NCBI RefSeq assembly: GCF_003130405.1
Contig: NZ_QEAS01000006.1
Span: 196,218-236,529 of the forward strand
DNA length: 40,312 nucleotides
Reading direction: 5' to 3'
Origin: Pararcticibacter amylolyticus
GTDB taxonomy: Bacteria; Bacteroidota; Bacteroidia; Sphingobacteriales; Sphingobacteriaceae
Shown here: one piece after another, positions 16,710 through 24,942 of the stretch
How the letters are laid out: every line of letters starts with the position of its first letter
Position numbering within the stretch: position 1 is the stretch's first letter
Made by a program: the position numbers and the translations under genes
The notes under the pieces: generated by a model
The model's input: only the letters and a program-made list of their open reading frames with translations
What the model was told of the DNA's origin: nothing
Databases searched by the model: none

Positions 16710-17594
16710 TTAAGATAGAGGGGTAAAGCGAGTTATATTCCGTTCATCTATAGTGCTGTCAGCACTTTCTATATGAAACAATGGCACCTTCCCAAAAAAA
16801 GCAGCCCATCCCGAATAGGTGCTTGGAGGCCCGATTATGTAATCGCAGCTTGCCAGGCTATAAAGGTCGATGATAAAATGCCTCTCCTCCCATTTGGCAT
16901 TCAAGCCACTGAAGTTTTTCAAAGGTACTTTTTCGTTTGATGCAATGAAAAAATTGCAGACCTTTCCATTCTTTTTGTAAAACGCCTCAATACTCTTCAT
17001 GTTCTTCAAATACACTTCATCCTCGTAATACCAGCTCCCATAATTAAAATCTTTATAGTCACCTCTTCGGATATGTACGCCTATCAGGATATCTGCGTTT
17101 TTTCTTGATTCTTCAATTTGCTTCCTGACCAGCTCCCGGTAATGGTTCTTCAGTGTAAAGATATTTCTTATTTCATTTGCATACAAACCAAAGCTTTCCT
17201 CGTCCCTGTATAACCATCCATTCGTAATCAAAACTTTATGACACGCCTTGGCGGTAAACAGCGGATCCCGCATATTAAAAAAAGGATCTTCAAGACTATT
17301 TTTTGAAAGGATATGAAATTCCCTGAAGAAAACAGAACTGACCCTCTTTCCTCTTTTTTCAAGGGATCTGATCAGTTGCTGAATTTTCCTGTAGATGAAA
17401 AGAAGTCCCACAGGATAATCCAGCTGGATACGCCCCTCTTCGAAATCAGGGTCTCCAAATTCAAAGAACTCCCTGTACTCCTGAAAAAATGGATAAACCA
17501 GCTTATATCCAAAGGCTTTGCTGTTTGCTATAAAATGGGAGAAATGAATTAAACGGTTAGCAAGCTGGCCAGCCCTATAATTTACAATAACCAT
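16710..17594 (-). CDS. Family 11-like fucosyltransferase (alpha-1,2-FucT fold)
   Basis: A 294-residue protein. I-G-V-H-I-R-R-G-D-Y-K-D-F (~168-180) is the H-x-R-R-x-D motif that binds GDP-fucose in alpha-1,2- and alpha-1,6-fucosyltransferases. It is followed by W-Y-Y-E-D-E-V-Y, F-F-I-A-S-N-E and D-L-Y-S-L-A-S-C-D-Y-I-I-G-P-P-S-T-Y-S, matching GT11 motifs. The N-terminal glycine-rich loop is partly changed to Y-R-A-G-Q-L-A-N-R. It is a soluble or peripheral enzyme, with no signal peptide. The gene stands alone on the minus strand, divergent from the following GT2. GT11 activity is likely; a related GDP-sugar transferase is possible. Confidence 0.83.
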   Translation of the reverse strand: MVIVNYRAGQLANRLIHFSHFIANSKAFGYKLVYPFFQEYREFFEFGDPDFEEGRIQLDYPVGLLFIYRKIQQLIRSLEKRGKRVSSVFFREFHILSKNSLEDPFFNMRDPLFTAKACHKVLITNGWLYRDEESFGLYANEIRNIFTLKNHYRELVRKQIEESRKNADILIGVHIRRGDYKDFNYGSWYYEDEVYLKNMKSIEAFYKKNGKVCNFFIASNEKVPLKNFSGLNAKWEERHFIIDLYSLASCDYIIGPPSTYSGWAAFFGKVPLFHIESADSTIDERNITRFTPLS

Positions 17595-17667
17595 CTGACA
17601 GCGAATATCGCTAAAATTTATGATACCTTATATCAGATCAGCAATCCCTCAATCAAAGCATATTTGC

Positions 17668-17675
17668 TATTTTTG
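17668..17675 (+). promoter_or_regulatory. Bacteroidetes -7 promoter box
   Basis: TATTTTTG matches TAnnTTTG and lies 26 bases before the ATG at 17702, in the spacer between two divergent glycosyltransferase genes. No -33 partner was found at about 20 bases. Confidence 0.4.
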
Positions 17676-17701
17676 TTCATTAACAACAATCTCCTCAGAT
17701 A

Positions 17702-18427
17702 ATGAAATATAACGGCCCCAATAAAAAAGGGTACCCTTTGATCAGCATTATTACCGTTACCTTTAATGCAGCCAAACACCTTCAGCGATGTATTGACAGT
17801 ATCCGGAAGCAAACCTACCCTGCGATAGAACATATCATTATTGATGGAGGAAGTACAGATGGTACAGTTAGTTTGCTTGAAGAGAATAATGACTACATAG
17901 CATTCTGGAAAAGCGAACCCGACAGGGGTATCTTCCATGCTATGAATAAGGGGCTGGAACATGTGAAAGGAGACTGGATTTATTTCCTTGGATCTGACGA
18001 CAGCCTTTATCACGAATTTTCTGAGATGGCTTCTTTACTAAAGGATCCCAGGACGATCTATTACGGTCAGTGTTCATGGGGAGAGATGATCCTGGGCGGC
18101 GAGTTTACACCATACCGCTTAACCAGGGACTGCATTTGTCACCATAGCGTGATCTACCCCAAAAGAGTTTTTGAGAAGTATCGCTATAGCGAAAAATACC
18201 CAACGGGAGGCGATCACCTGCTTAACATTCAATGCTGGAGCGATTCGGAATTCAGGAAAGAGTACCATCCAATTCTTATTGCTAACTTTGCCCAGGGAGG
18301 GGTGTCACAATTCACTCCTGATCCATTATTTGATGAAGACTTTGACGGGATCATACGTAAATATTGCAGCCTGCCGGTCTATCTCAGGTATAAATGGAAA
18401 AATTTAAAAACAAAAAACAAGCATTAA
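17702..18427 (+). CDS. Family 2 glycosyltransferase (WcaE-like, paralogue)
   Basis: A 241-residue GT-A enzyme with I-S-I-I-T-V-T-F-N-A, I-I-I-D-G-G-S-T-D-G-T, S-E-P-D-R-G-I-F-H-A-M-N-K-G and F-L-G-S-D-D. Almost every motif matches the GT2 at 408-1130, including the C-terminal L-L/V-L-N-x-Q-C-W and I-A-N-F; the two clearly share a recent ancestor. Its C-terminal end is strongly basic. The stop codon overlaps the next start as TAATG, so the HlpA-like protein is probably made by the same ribosomes. Substrate unknown. Confidence 0.88.
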   Translation: MKYNGPNKKGYPLISIITVTFNAAKHLQRCIDSIRKQTYPAIEHIIIDGGSTDGTVSLLEENNDYIAFWKSEPDRGIFHAMNKGLEHVKGDWIYFLGSDDSLYHEFSEMASLLKDPRTIYYGQCSWGEMILGGEFTPYRLTRDCICHHSVIYPKRVFEKYRYSEKYPTGGDHLLNIQCWSDSEFRKEYHPILIANFAQGGVSQFTPDPLFDEDFDGIIRKYCSLPVYLRYKWKNLKTKNKH

Positions 18428-19353
18428 TGGCCTTACATCAAGTCTCTTCCCCGGTACTTTTTTTGATTTTCAACAGACCTGACACTACTAGTCTGGTATT
18501 CGAAAAAATCAGGGAAGCCCGGCCCTCCCGCTTATATATTGCAGCTGACGGGCCAAGAAACGACAGTGAATTGCTTGTATGTAACGAAACACGAAAAATC
18601 ATTGAAAGAATTGACTGGCCATGTAAATTCGAGACGCTGTTTCGGAATAAAAACCTGGGATGCAAAAACGCCGTTTCTTCGGCCATAGACTGGTTCTTCA
18701 GCAAAGAATCAGAAGGAATCATCCTGGAAGATGATTGCCTGCCGTCAAACGAATTCTTTTTATTTTGTGATATTCTATTAGAAAGATACCGTGATGATTC
18801 CCGAATCGCTCAAATTGCAGGGTGCAACTTTCAGAAGAATAAAAATCACGCTGACGCCTCCTACTATTTTTCGAGAAACGTGGAGGTTTGGGGCTGGGCT
18901 AGTTGGAGAAGAGTATGGAATAACTATGATCCCGACCTGATAAGATATGAAGACACTGAAGCCAATAAATACCTTGCGGAAATTTTTACTGACCCCATGC
19001 TGTTTAAGGAATATAGTAAATTGTTTCAGCAACTAAAAAAAGGAGAAATAAACACTTGGGATTACCAACTTAAATTTATTTCGCTTTTTAATAATTGGTT
19101 GTGTATAATTCCTAATTCTAACTTGGTTACTAATATTGGTTTTGAATCAGATGCCACACATACCACATCGCCAAACAGTAAATTTTCAAATATCCCTCTG
19201 GAGCCATTAAGGATGCCAATAAAACACCCTATATATATTCTGCCTTCTAAAGAAGCCGACGATCATATTCAGGACTTAGAGTTCGATATCGAGAAAAAAA
19301 ACAAAAAGCTTAACAAAAGACTCAAAAGGTGGCTAAAAAAGCTCATGGGGTAA
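18427..19353 (+). CDS. HlpA-like nucleotide-sugar transferase (GT-A fold)
   Basis: A protein of 308 residues from the ATG at 18427, which overlaps the upstream stop in the arrangement TAATG; a longer frame starts at 18394. Features: P-V-L-F-L-I-F-N-R-P-D at the N-terminus, I-A-A-D-G-P-R, N-K-N-L-G-C-K, and I-I-L-E-D-D-C-L-P as the metal-binding E-D-D motif, then W-G-W-A-S-W-R-R-V-W. This is the 'hemolytic protein HlpA-like' family, a GNT-I-type GT-A fold found in many surface polysaccharide loci. The C-terminus is a lysine-rich helix that may hold it to the membrane. Its role as a transferase is inferred from fold and place; no haemolysin activity should be assumed. Confidence 0.82.
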   Translation: MALHQVSSPVLFLIFNRPDTTSLVFEKIREARPSRLYIAADGPRNDSELLVCNETRKIIERIDWPCKFETLFRNKNLGCKNAVSSAIDWFFSKESEGIILEDDCLPSNEFFLFCDILLERYRDDSRIAQIAGCNFQKNKNHADASYYFSRNVEVWGWASWRRVWNNYDPDLIRYEDTEANKYLAEIFTDPMLFKEYSKLFQQLKKGEINTWDYQLKFISLFNNWLCIIPNSNLVTNIGFESDATHTTSPNSKFSNIPLEPLRMPIKHPIYILPSKEADDHIQDLEFDIEKKNKKLNKRLKRWLKKLMG

Positions 19354-19937
19354 TTTAAGCTGACACTAGCCAAAAGAGATTTACTTTCCCTTTGAAGAGC
19401 ATTTGTTGTAGTAGTTCCAATAATATCATCTGTAAGAAACGTGCTATCCATCTTCTTAGATTATAGTACAAAGTGTTGATTTTTTGAGATAAACCGATTC
19501 GGACTATTCTTTATTTTTTATATTGTTGCCTGCTGACTTACATAGGCACTTCTTTTTATAAAGACAAACCTATAGGACGGATATGATGACGATACTAGAT
19601 TAGTTGCTGCCTACCTCTCATATTGTTAACTGAAACCCTCAGGCAGATTTAATTTCATCTTAATCCACCTTATTCTGCCATTCATCTTCACAATTCTAAC
19701 TTTCATCACTAGAATACTTTCATTCGTGTAATATTTTTTCACCTAAAAAAGAGCACTATTACCTTGTATCAAATTTGGGATATTCAGTAATTAAAGATTA
19801 AATCTTTATAAGTATGCTATCAATTCGCTCAGCTCACCGAAAAGCTCATATCATATTTGAATAAAATTTATGAATCCGAAAAAGGAATTAATATTAAAAT
19901 GTTACATACACCCAGGACTATTTACAGCGAGAAATAC
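19354..19937. other. AT-rich intergenic region of about 580 bases
   Basis: Stops occur frequently in all frames, and no transposase, tRNA or strong hairpin terminator was recognised. The only ordered element is a 17-base palindrome at 19792-19808. The region marks the start of an AT-rich island that runs to the terminator at 21514 and may have been acquired separately. Confidence 0.5.
19792..19808. repeat. 17-base perfect palindrome
   Basis: TAAAGATT, a central A, then AATCTTTA. It is 130 bases upstream of the -7 box at 19938 and may be a protein-binding site. In AT-rich sequence such a match can arise by chance. Confidence 0.3.
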
Positions 19938-19945
19938 TAGCTTTG
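19938..19945 (+). promoter_or_regulatory. Bacteroidetes -7 promoter box for the small lipoprotein
   Basis: TAGCTTTG matches TAnnTTTG, 21 bases before the ATG at 19967. It covers the TTG at 19943, so that TTG cannot be the start codon if this promoter is used. No convincing -33 element is visible. Confidence 0.5.
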
Positions 19946-19966
19946 GGTATAACTAAATTAAACTAT

Positions 19967-20269
19967 ATGAAAAATAAATCTAATTTAAAGGCAATTCTAC
20001 TTGGAATGCTGGTTTTATTTGTCCTCTCCTTTAACAGTTGTAAAAAAGATCAAGATCAAACTCTTGAATCTAAAAATCCTGAGAACATTGAAAACTTTGA
20101 TAAAATGATGAGGTTTCTCACTATCATGTGGGGAGTAGACAAAAAAGATATCAATTATGATGTGGAGAAACAAATTTTTACACTTATTCCTGCATCTTAT
20201 AGTATGACGCTACAAGAGGTACAAGATTATTATGCTGCCTCTAATGAATACAAGCTCAAATACGAATAA
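19967..20269 (+). CDS. Small lipoprotein, function unknown
   Basis: A 100-residue protein from the ATG at 19967. The N-terminus (K-N-K-S-N-L-K, then a hydrophobic stretch, then S-F-N-S-C-K-K-D) is a lipoprotein signal with the modified cysteine at about residue 25. The mature part is short, charged and rich in Lys, Asp and Glu, with no recognised domain; a Q-E-V-Q-D-Y-Y-A-A-S-N-E-Y-K-L-K-Y-E tail is probably helical. It sits 59 bases before a secreted repeat protein and may share its promoter, so the two may form a surface pair. Confidence 0.72.
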   Translation: MKNKSNLKAILLGMLVLFVLSFNSCKKDQDQTLESKNPENIENFDKMMRFLTIMWGVDKKDINYDVEKQIFTLIPASYSMTLQEVQDYYAASNEYKLKYE

Positions 20270-20328
20270 CTTATCTAAGCCGAGCTCACATGATTAACTG
20301 ACTTAAATTCTAAATCAACCTCAATTTC

Positions 20329-21498
20329 ATGAAAAAGTACTTTCTCCTTTTAGTGCTGATTGTATTAACGTCCTTTTTAAATACAAAAGCAGCAAACCTC
20401 TCAAATTTTTATGTTACCCCATCAACTGCCGATTTTAAAATTTCGGTATCAGAAACTAGCCCAAAGAATGTAACAGCTGGCTTCACTATTCAAAGAACAT
20501 ATTGGTCCTATGGCTGGGAGTATCTTGATTGGACTGTTACATTGGTATTAAATGAACCGTCACAAGAGACGGCCTTGTCAGCACCTATCCATATAACACA
20601 CTATGATTTTAATGGCGCCACTTCTCTTAGTAAAACACTGTCAGCTACCATTCCCCAGGGAAAACTTTCAGGGGTAGTCAGCCTTAAATATCAGTATAAA
20701 GTATATAATGGCAGTGGGACTCCAACTGGAGTAACAAATACTGAATATTCCAGCCGGGTATATGAATTAACCTTACCCAACCAAGGCAATGTAGATCTGA
20801 ATAATGCTAATATATTTGCTGTTGTTGGCAGCGAATTAAGGCGCATAGATAATAATACTGGTGCATATATAACCGTGGGAGGAGCTGTTTGGCCTAATAC
20901 AAATGTGATGACCTCCTTAGATGGCTTCCTGTATATCATTCAAGCCGGCAACATTCATAGGGTAAATAAATCAACTGGTTCATACAACATTGTTACTAAC
21001 AATTTCCCTAACTCTGAAGGAATAGCCGCCCTAGATGGAGAGCTCTATATTGTACAAAACAATGACTTGCATAGAATGAATAAGGATAATGGAGCCTATA
21101 CTGTTATTAGTAGTTCTTGGAATGGAACCGAAGCTATGACCGCTTTAGATGGCTATATTTATATCATTCAAAACGGATACCTGCATAAGGTAAACAAAAA
21201 TGGTTCATATTCAATATTGGGAGGACAAATATGGAATGGTACTAATGCGATGACTAATCTTGATGGATATCTTTATATTGTCCAAAATGGATATTTACAT
21301 AAAGTTGATAAAGATAGCGGAACATATTCAATTTTAGGAAGCCAGGTCTGGACAGGAACTTCAGGCGCAGCCGCCTATAACGGATCTTTATACATTGTTC
21401 AAAACCAGAGAATACACAAAGTTGATAAGGACACCGGAAGCTTTGCAATATTAGGCAACCCTGTTTGGAGTGGAACAGCTGCGGTTACAAGCTTGTAA
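20329..21498 (+). CDS. Secreted six-repeat propeller-like protein
   Basis: A 389-residue protein with a cleavable signal peptide (M-K-K-Y-F-L-L-L-V-L-I, cut near T-K-A-A). Residues ~22-155 look like a beta-sandwich, Ig-like region. From 161 to the end there are six repeats of about 38-39 residues, each with L-D-G-x-L-Y-I-V-Q-N, x-L-H-K-V-D-K-x-x-G and Y-S-I-L-G-x-x-W-x-G-T. This spacing fits a six-bladed propeller or similar closed repeat fold, often used for binding sugars or proteins outside the cell. No catalytic motif and no type IX C-terminal domain is seen. It ends at a strong terminator. The function is unknown. Confidence 0.78.
   Translation: MKKYFLLLVLIVLTSFLNTKAANLSNFYVTPSTADFKISVSETSPKNVTAGFTIQRTYWSYGWEYLDWTVTLVLNEPSQETALSAPIHITHYDFNGATSLSKTLSATIPQGKLSGVVSLKYQYKVYNGSGTPTGVTNTEYSSRVYELTLPNQGNVDLNNANIFAVVGSELRRIDNNTGAYITVGGAVWPNTNVMTSLDGFLYIIQAGNIHRVNKSTGSYNIVTNNFPNSEGIAALDGELYIVQNNDLHRMNKDNGAYTVISSSWNGTEAMTALDGYIYIIQNGYLHKVNKNGSYSILGGQIWNGTNAMTNLDGYLYIVQNGYLHKVDKDSGTYSILGSQVWTGTSGAAAYNGSLYIVQNQRIHKVDKDTGSFAILGNPVWSGTAAVTSL
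20809..21495 (+). repeat. Six tandem ~115-base coding repeats
   Basis: The repeats encode the propeller-like units of the secreted protein. Neighbouring units, especially the fourth and fifth, remain similar at DNA level, for example around G-Y-L-H-K-V, which suggests expansion by tandem duplication. Confidence 0.75.
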
Positions 21499-21513
21499 CA
21501 ATATAAGTATTGA

Positions 21514-21547
21514 AATAAAGCCGGCCATACTTGTCGGCTTTATTTTC
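21514..21547 (+). terminator. Intrinsic terminator, 10-bp stem
   Basis: AATAAAGCCG (21514-21523) pairs perfectly with CGGCTTTATT (21535-21544) around an 11-base loop, followed by T-rich sequence. It lies 15 bases after the propeller gene and also covers the stop codon of the convergent methyltransferase, so it can end transcription from both sides. Confidence 0.85.
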
Positions 21548-22337
21548 GTTCCAGAAAGAAACCCTTATCATATCCTAATGGACTTCCGTCAATTAATATT
21601 ATAGATTCACCTTCAACATAACTTGTAAATTCTGCACGAACAGCATAATATCTCTCGAAATGCCTGAGGAAGTAAGCCTCATTAAAAAACCAAGCGGGGT
21701 AAGAAGCTTCGTAAATCGACGGCCATACTCTCTGAATAGTCAACCTGTCTTTAGTTTCTTTCACGAATGCAGTTCGATCAATGATAAGAAATTTAAAACT
21801 GAAAGAAACCAACTCGTTCAAAAAAGAATGAGGGTTTGATAAATACTGGGTAACTCCTGAAAGTATAACCAGATCTATTGTATATTTCGCATTACATTCT
21901 TCTATGGAATGAAAGAAATGTAACAAATCATTTTCAAAGTACTCCCTTCCACATTCAACATAATGAGCCTGCTCCACAACATTCCAGCTTGAACATACCT
22001 GAGGACTTAAAAAGTCTTTAACCTGAAAGTAAGTACTTCCCAGTGATCCGCCGAAATCCAGAATATTCAATGGTGCCCCATTCCGAAATGCACTGTGAAG
22101 TAAATAAGTGATAAGTGGATAAGGATATGCCTTTTTATCAAAAACCACCGAGTCTCTCTCATACGCAGCCTCTCCATTCTTAACCTTTAAAAGAGCCTCC
22201 TTTGTCTTATCTAAAATATTTTTCTTATCATACCCGTCAGCTGAAGCTGACGCTTCCTCCCAGGAAGCATAATTCCCAAACCATCCATACTCTTCTTTTG
22301 GTTTATTTTTGAGTTTCCTTATTAGCTCGCTCAGCAT
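21540..22337 (-). CDS. TIGR04325-type putative methyltransferase
   Basis: A protein of 265 residues from the ATG at 22337; an ATG at 22364 would add nine residues. It has the family landmarks G-W-F-G-N-Y-A-S-W-E-E-A, S-A-D-G-Y-D, Y-E-R-D-S-V-V-F-D, then L-N-I-L-D-F-G-G-S-L-G-S-T-Y-F as the SAM-binding loop, V-V-E-Q and L-S-G-V-T-Q-Y-L. Members sit in O-antigen and other surface-glycan clusters and are thought to methylate a sugar or cap a chain, but the substrate is unproven. It is the last gene of the minus-strand operon; its stop lies in the shared terminator. Confidence 0.85.
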   Translation of the reverse strand: MLSELIRKLKNKPKEEYGWFGNYASWEEASASADGYDKKNILDKTKEALLKVKNGEAAYERDSVVFDKKAYPYPLITYLLHSAFRNGAPLNILDFGGSLGSTYFQVKDFLSPQVCSSWNVVEQAHYVECGREYFENDLLHFFHSIEECNAKYTIDLVILSGVTQYLSNPHSFLNELVSFSFKFLIIDRTAFVKETKDRLTIQRVWPSIYEASYPAWFFNEAYFLRHFERYYAVRAEFTSYVEGESIILIDGSPLGYDKGFFLERK

Positions 22338-22408
22338 TTTAATTACATTTGTTAATCTACACATCTTAAAAGATGCACAGAACTATATTTCTTGTAAATA
22401 TACTAATC

Positions 22409-23491
22409 CTAAAAGTCGTTCATTACCTCAATTACCCTCTCAATCTCTTCAACTTTATGGCCATAAGATATCGGAAGGCTCAGCGTGGTCCGGTGTATCT
22501 CTTCTGAAATAGGGTAGCAGCCTTTAAACTTCCCGGCCAAAGCTACCTGCTGATGCGGGGGTACCGGGTAATGCACTTCAGTTTTGATGCCATTCTCAAG
22601 TAAGTAGGCCCGTAACCGGTCTCGTTCAGGGTGCCTCACATTGTAGATATGATAAACATCGAAATAGTCTGGATTGACCACCGGTTTCACAAAATCAGTC
22701 TTCAGCCCTTCGTGATATAAGCCTGCCAACCTCCGTTTATGGCTTGTTATTTCATCCAGCTTCTTTAGCTTAACAGAAAGAAAACCTGCCTGAACTTCAT
22801 CAAGCCGGGAATTAGTACCGATATATTCGTTCTGGTACTTTATCCTCGAGCCGTAGTTACGAAGAGCCTTTACCTTCTCATAGAGAACCTGGTCTTCCGT
22901 TGTAATCGCTCCGGCATCACCAAGAGCTCCCAGATTCTTCGTTGGATAAAAACTGAAAGCGCCGAAATCACCAAATGTACCGGTTTGTTTCCCTTTGTAC
23001 TTCGCACCATGAGATTGTGCGCAATCCTCAATCACACGAAGGTTATATTTCCGGGCTATTTCCATTACCGGATCCATATCGCAAGCTTTCCCATACAAGT
23101 GCACCACCAGTATGGCACGGGTACGATCAGTTATCTGCTCTTCTATTTTTGCCGGGTCTATATTGTAGCTTTGGATATCAGGCTCCACCAGAATGGGAAC
23201 CAGCCCATTATGGTAAACCGCAAGGATCGTAGCGATGTAGGTGTTTGACGGAACAATAACTTCGCTGCCTTCAGGAAAGTCAAAGCACCGCAAAGCGAGG
23301 ATCAGCGCATCCAGACCGGAAGCCAGCCCTGCACAATAACCTGATCCGCAAAAAGCTGCAAACTCTCTCTCAAAAGACGAAACCTTATTCCCAAGTATAA
23401 ACCAGCCGCTTTCAAGCGTATCTGAAAAGCTGTTTCTATAGCTTTCAAAAAACGGTTCATTCACCAAACGAAGGTTTTCATATTCTATCAT
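22409..23491 (-). CDS. fdtB: DegT/DnrJ/EryC1/StrS sugar aminotransferase (FdtB-like)
   Basis: A PLP enzyme of 360 residues from the ATG at 23491; ATGs at 23503 and 23539 are also in frame. Landmarks are A-S-G-L-D-A-L near the N-terminus, [20 protein letters not shown] and [14 protein letters not shown], where K is the Schiff-base lysine. The C-terminal H-Y-P-V-P-P-H-Q-Q fits enzymes that aminate C-3. With the FdtA-like ketoisomerase encoded immediately upstream and overlapping it, the pair should convert dTDP-4-keto-6-deoxyglucose to a dTDP-3-amino-3,6-dideoxyhexose (Fuc3N, FdtA/B, or Qui3N, QdtA/B). The exact epimer cannot be read from this sequence. Confidence 0.9.
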   Translation of the reverse strand: MIEYENLRLVNEPFFESYRNSFSDTLESGWFILGNKVSSFEREFAAFCGSGYCAGLASGLDALILALRCFDFPEGSEVIVPSNTYIATILAVYHNGLVPILVEPDIQSYNIDPAKIEEQITDRTRAILVVHLYGKACDMDPVMEIARKYNLRVIEDCAQSHGAKYKGKQTGTFGDFGAFSFYPTKNLGALGDAGAITTEDQVLYEKVKALRNYGSRIKYQNEYIGTNSRLDEVQAGFLSVKLKKLDEITSHKRRLAGLYHEGLKTDFVKPVVNPDYFDVYHIYNVRHPERDRLRAYLLENGIKTEVHYPVPPHQQVALAGKFKGCYPISEEIHRTTLSLPISYGHKVEEIERVIEVMNDF

Positions 23492-23852
23492 TGTACGGCT
23501 CATAGATATAATCTTCAGCGTCAAAAAACTCGGAAGCAAGTACCATCAATATCGCATCTTCCGTAAAATCGTACATTTTATGCCAGTCTTCGGGTTTAAG
23601 AAGCAAACATTTATCAGGTGTATCAAGTACGAAGTTCTCCTCTTTACTGTTATCATCGTTGAAAATCGTACAGCTTCCTTTTAAGCATATGGCAGCCTGA
23701 ATTGTCTTTTTATGTCTGTGTCCCCCTCTCTCCGAATCATCTACTCCATAGATATAAAATATCCTTTTGATGTCAAATGGAATAACCTTTTCAACTACTG
23801 TCAGGTTGCCCCTCTTATCAGTGAAGGTCTTGAGATTTATTAGTTGTGCCAT
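23478..23852 (-). CDS. fdtA: dTDP-4-oxo-6-deoxyhexose 3,4-ketoisomerase (FdtA/QdtA-like cupin)
   Basis: A 124-residue single cupin. [26 protein letters not shown] and [12 protein letters not shown] are the WxcM/FdtA signature; the histidines in G-H-R-H are part of the active site. The enzyme shifts the keto group of dTDP-4-keto-6-deoxyglucose from C-4 to C-3, making the substrate of the FdtB-type aminotransferase. Its C-terminus overlaps the start of that gene, so both are translated together. FdtA and QdtA differ in the C-4 epimer produced and cannot be separated here by eye. No N-acetyltransferase partner (FdtC/QdtC) is present nearby. Confidence 0.9.
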   Translation of the reverse strand: MAQLINLKTFTDKRGNLTVVEKVIPFDIKRIFYIYGVDDSERGGHRHKKTIQAAICLKGSCTIFNDDNSKEENFVLDTPDKCLLLKPEDWHKMYDFTEDAILMVLASEFFDAEDYIYEPYNDRI

Positions 23853-23909
23853 TTAATTCCTTACAATTTATCTATCCGGCAATACCTCGCCAATCCCGGT
23901 ATGCGCGAA

Positions 23910-24899
23910 CTATTTTAACGTACCTCTTTTGTAGTAGTTTTTATAATGGCCTGTCAGAAAGAAGGTAAACTTACGGCCAGTATTTTTCATAATCCAATCC
24001 AGATCAAGCAGGGGCTCATGAAAAGTTACATTTTCCCCTAAGGATCTTATACTCTTTTCAGCCTCTGTAAGCATAGAAATATAGGGCTTATATATGTAGC
24101 GTACAACATCGGGAGTAAGGCTATATTGTTCAGCTGTCAAACGAACAACATCCCGCTTGCAGTATCTGAAATCATGGAAGTGATAAAAGACAAGCTCCGA
24201 CTCCTGTGCCGACGGCTGGTGATGTACTATAACTCTGCTAGCAGGCTTTATCTGATATTGAAGATTGTTCCATGGAGCTACTCCTCCTCCAGGGTTTTGC
24301 AGAACATGGACACCAGTAAAACGTTCAGTCCAGTCATCCAGATATTTCTGATCACCAAATTTCCCGTCTTCAAATCGTCTGTAGCACCATTCAATGCAGG
24401 CTTTTCGCCACCAATTCAGCACCCGCATTCCCTCTTCGGTATTTTTAAAGGTGATAAACTGGACACAGTATATTCCGCTGAGCGCGGATTGATCATGCTC
24501 AGGGCTATAGTTATGACTGGTGATAAGCACAGAATCATCACCCATTTCATCAATAAGCACCTTCGGATCACTGAAGAATAAAAGATCAGCGTCAATATAG
24601 GTACATTGGTCTAGTGCATAGGTCTTAATACAATACCAGATCGTAGAAGAAGTACATGTCCAGCAATATTCCCCTGCTGTACGGTCTGGTTTTACACTTA
24701 ATAATTCCTCGTCTTCAAATTCGCTTAGAGAAATGATAGTAGCATGTTTTAGTTCAAGATTTCTTAAATGCTTGTAGCACTCTTCATCAAAAGCAAATAT
24801 GTATAGATGAAAACTGCCGCTGCATTGCTCTAGCGAATAATACATTGCCAATCCTCTGGAAAGGTAAGCAGAGTTAAATAATGTGCAATAGTTTAGCAT
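23910..24899 (-). CDS. GT8-like glycosyltransferase
   Basis: A 329-residue GT-A protein. It opens with Y-C-T-L-F-N-S-A-Y-L-S-R-G-L-A-M-Y-Y-S-L, the way GT8 and related sugar-nucleotide transferases start. Y-I-D-A-D-L-L-F-F-S-D-P (~98-109) is the DxD metal motif, and a F-G-D-Q-K-Y-L-D-D-W segment follows at ~180, equivalent to the D-Q-D-x-L-N element. The C-terminal part has H-H-Q-P and Y-H-F-H-D-F-R, which may complete the metal site. It is third in the minus-strand operon, after GT2 and GT4. The donor is unknown. Confidence 0.8.
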   Translation of the reverse strand: MLNYCTLFNSAYLSRGLAMYYSLEQCSGSFHLYIFAFDEECYKHLRNLELKHATIISLSEFEDEELLSVKPDRTAGEYCWTCTSSTIWYCIKTYALDQCTYIDADLLFFSDPKVLIDEMGDDSVLITSHNYSPEHDQSALSGIYCVQFITFKNTEEGMRVLNWWRKACIEWCYRRFEDGKFGDQKYLDDWTERFTGVHVLQNPGGGVAPWNNLQYQIKPASRVIVHHQPSAQESELVFYHFHDFRYCKRDVVRLTAEQYSLTPDVVRYIYKPYISMLTEAEKSIRSLGENVTFHEPLLDLDWIMKNTGRKFTFFLTGHYKNYYKRGTLK

Positions 24900-24912
24900 A
24901 TTTGCAAAAGCC

Positions 24913-24920
24913 CAAATATA
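24913..24920 (-). promoter_or_regulatory. Possible internal -7 promoter box in the GT operon
   Basis: On the minus strand TATATTTG matches TAnnTTTG, 13 bases before the GT8-like ATG. It could give the last four genes their own promoter. No -33 partner is visible, and AT-rich spacers give such matches by chance. Confidence 0.3.
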
Positions 24921-24942
24921 CCGATTCGACTATAACTGTTCC

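Noticed and set aside
19354-19937. Insertion sequence remnant
   Set aside because: No transposase-like residues, terminal inverted repeats or target duplication could be recognised.
20809-21495. Regular repeats as a possible CRISPR array
   Set aside because: The repeats are in frame, diverged, about 115 bases long and encode protein blades.
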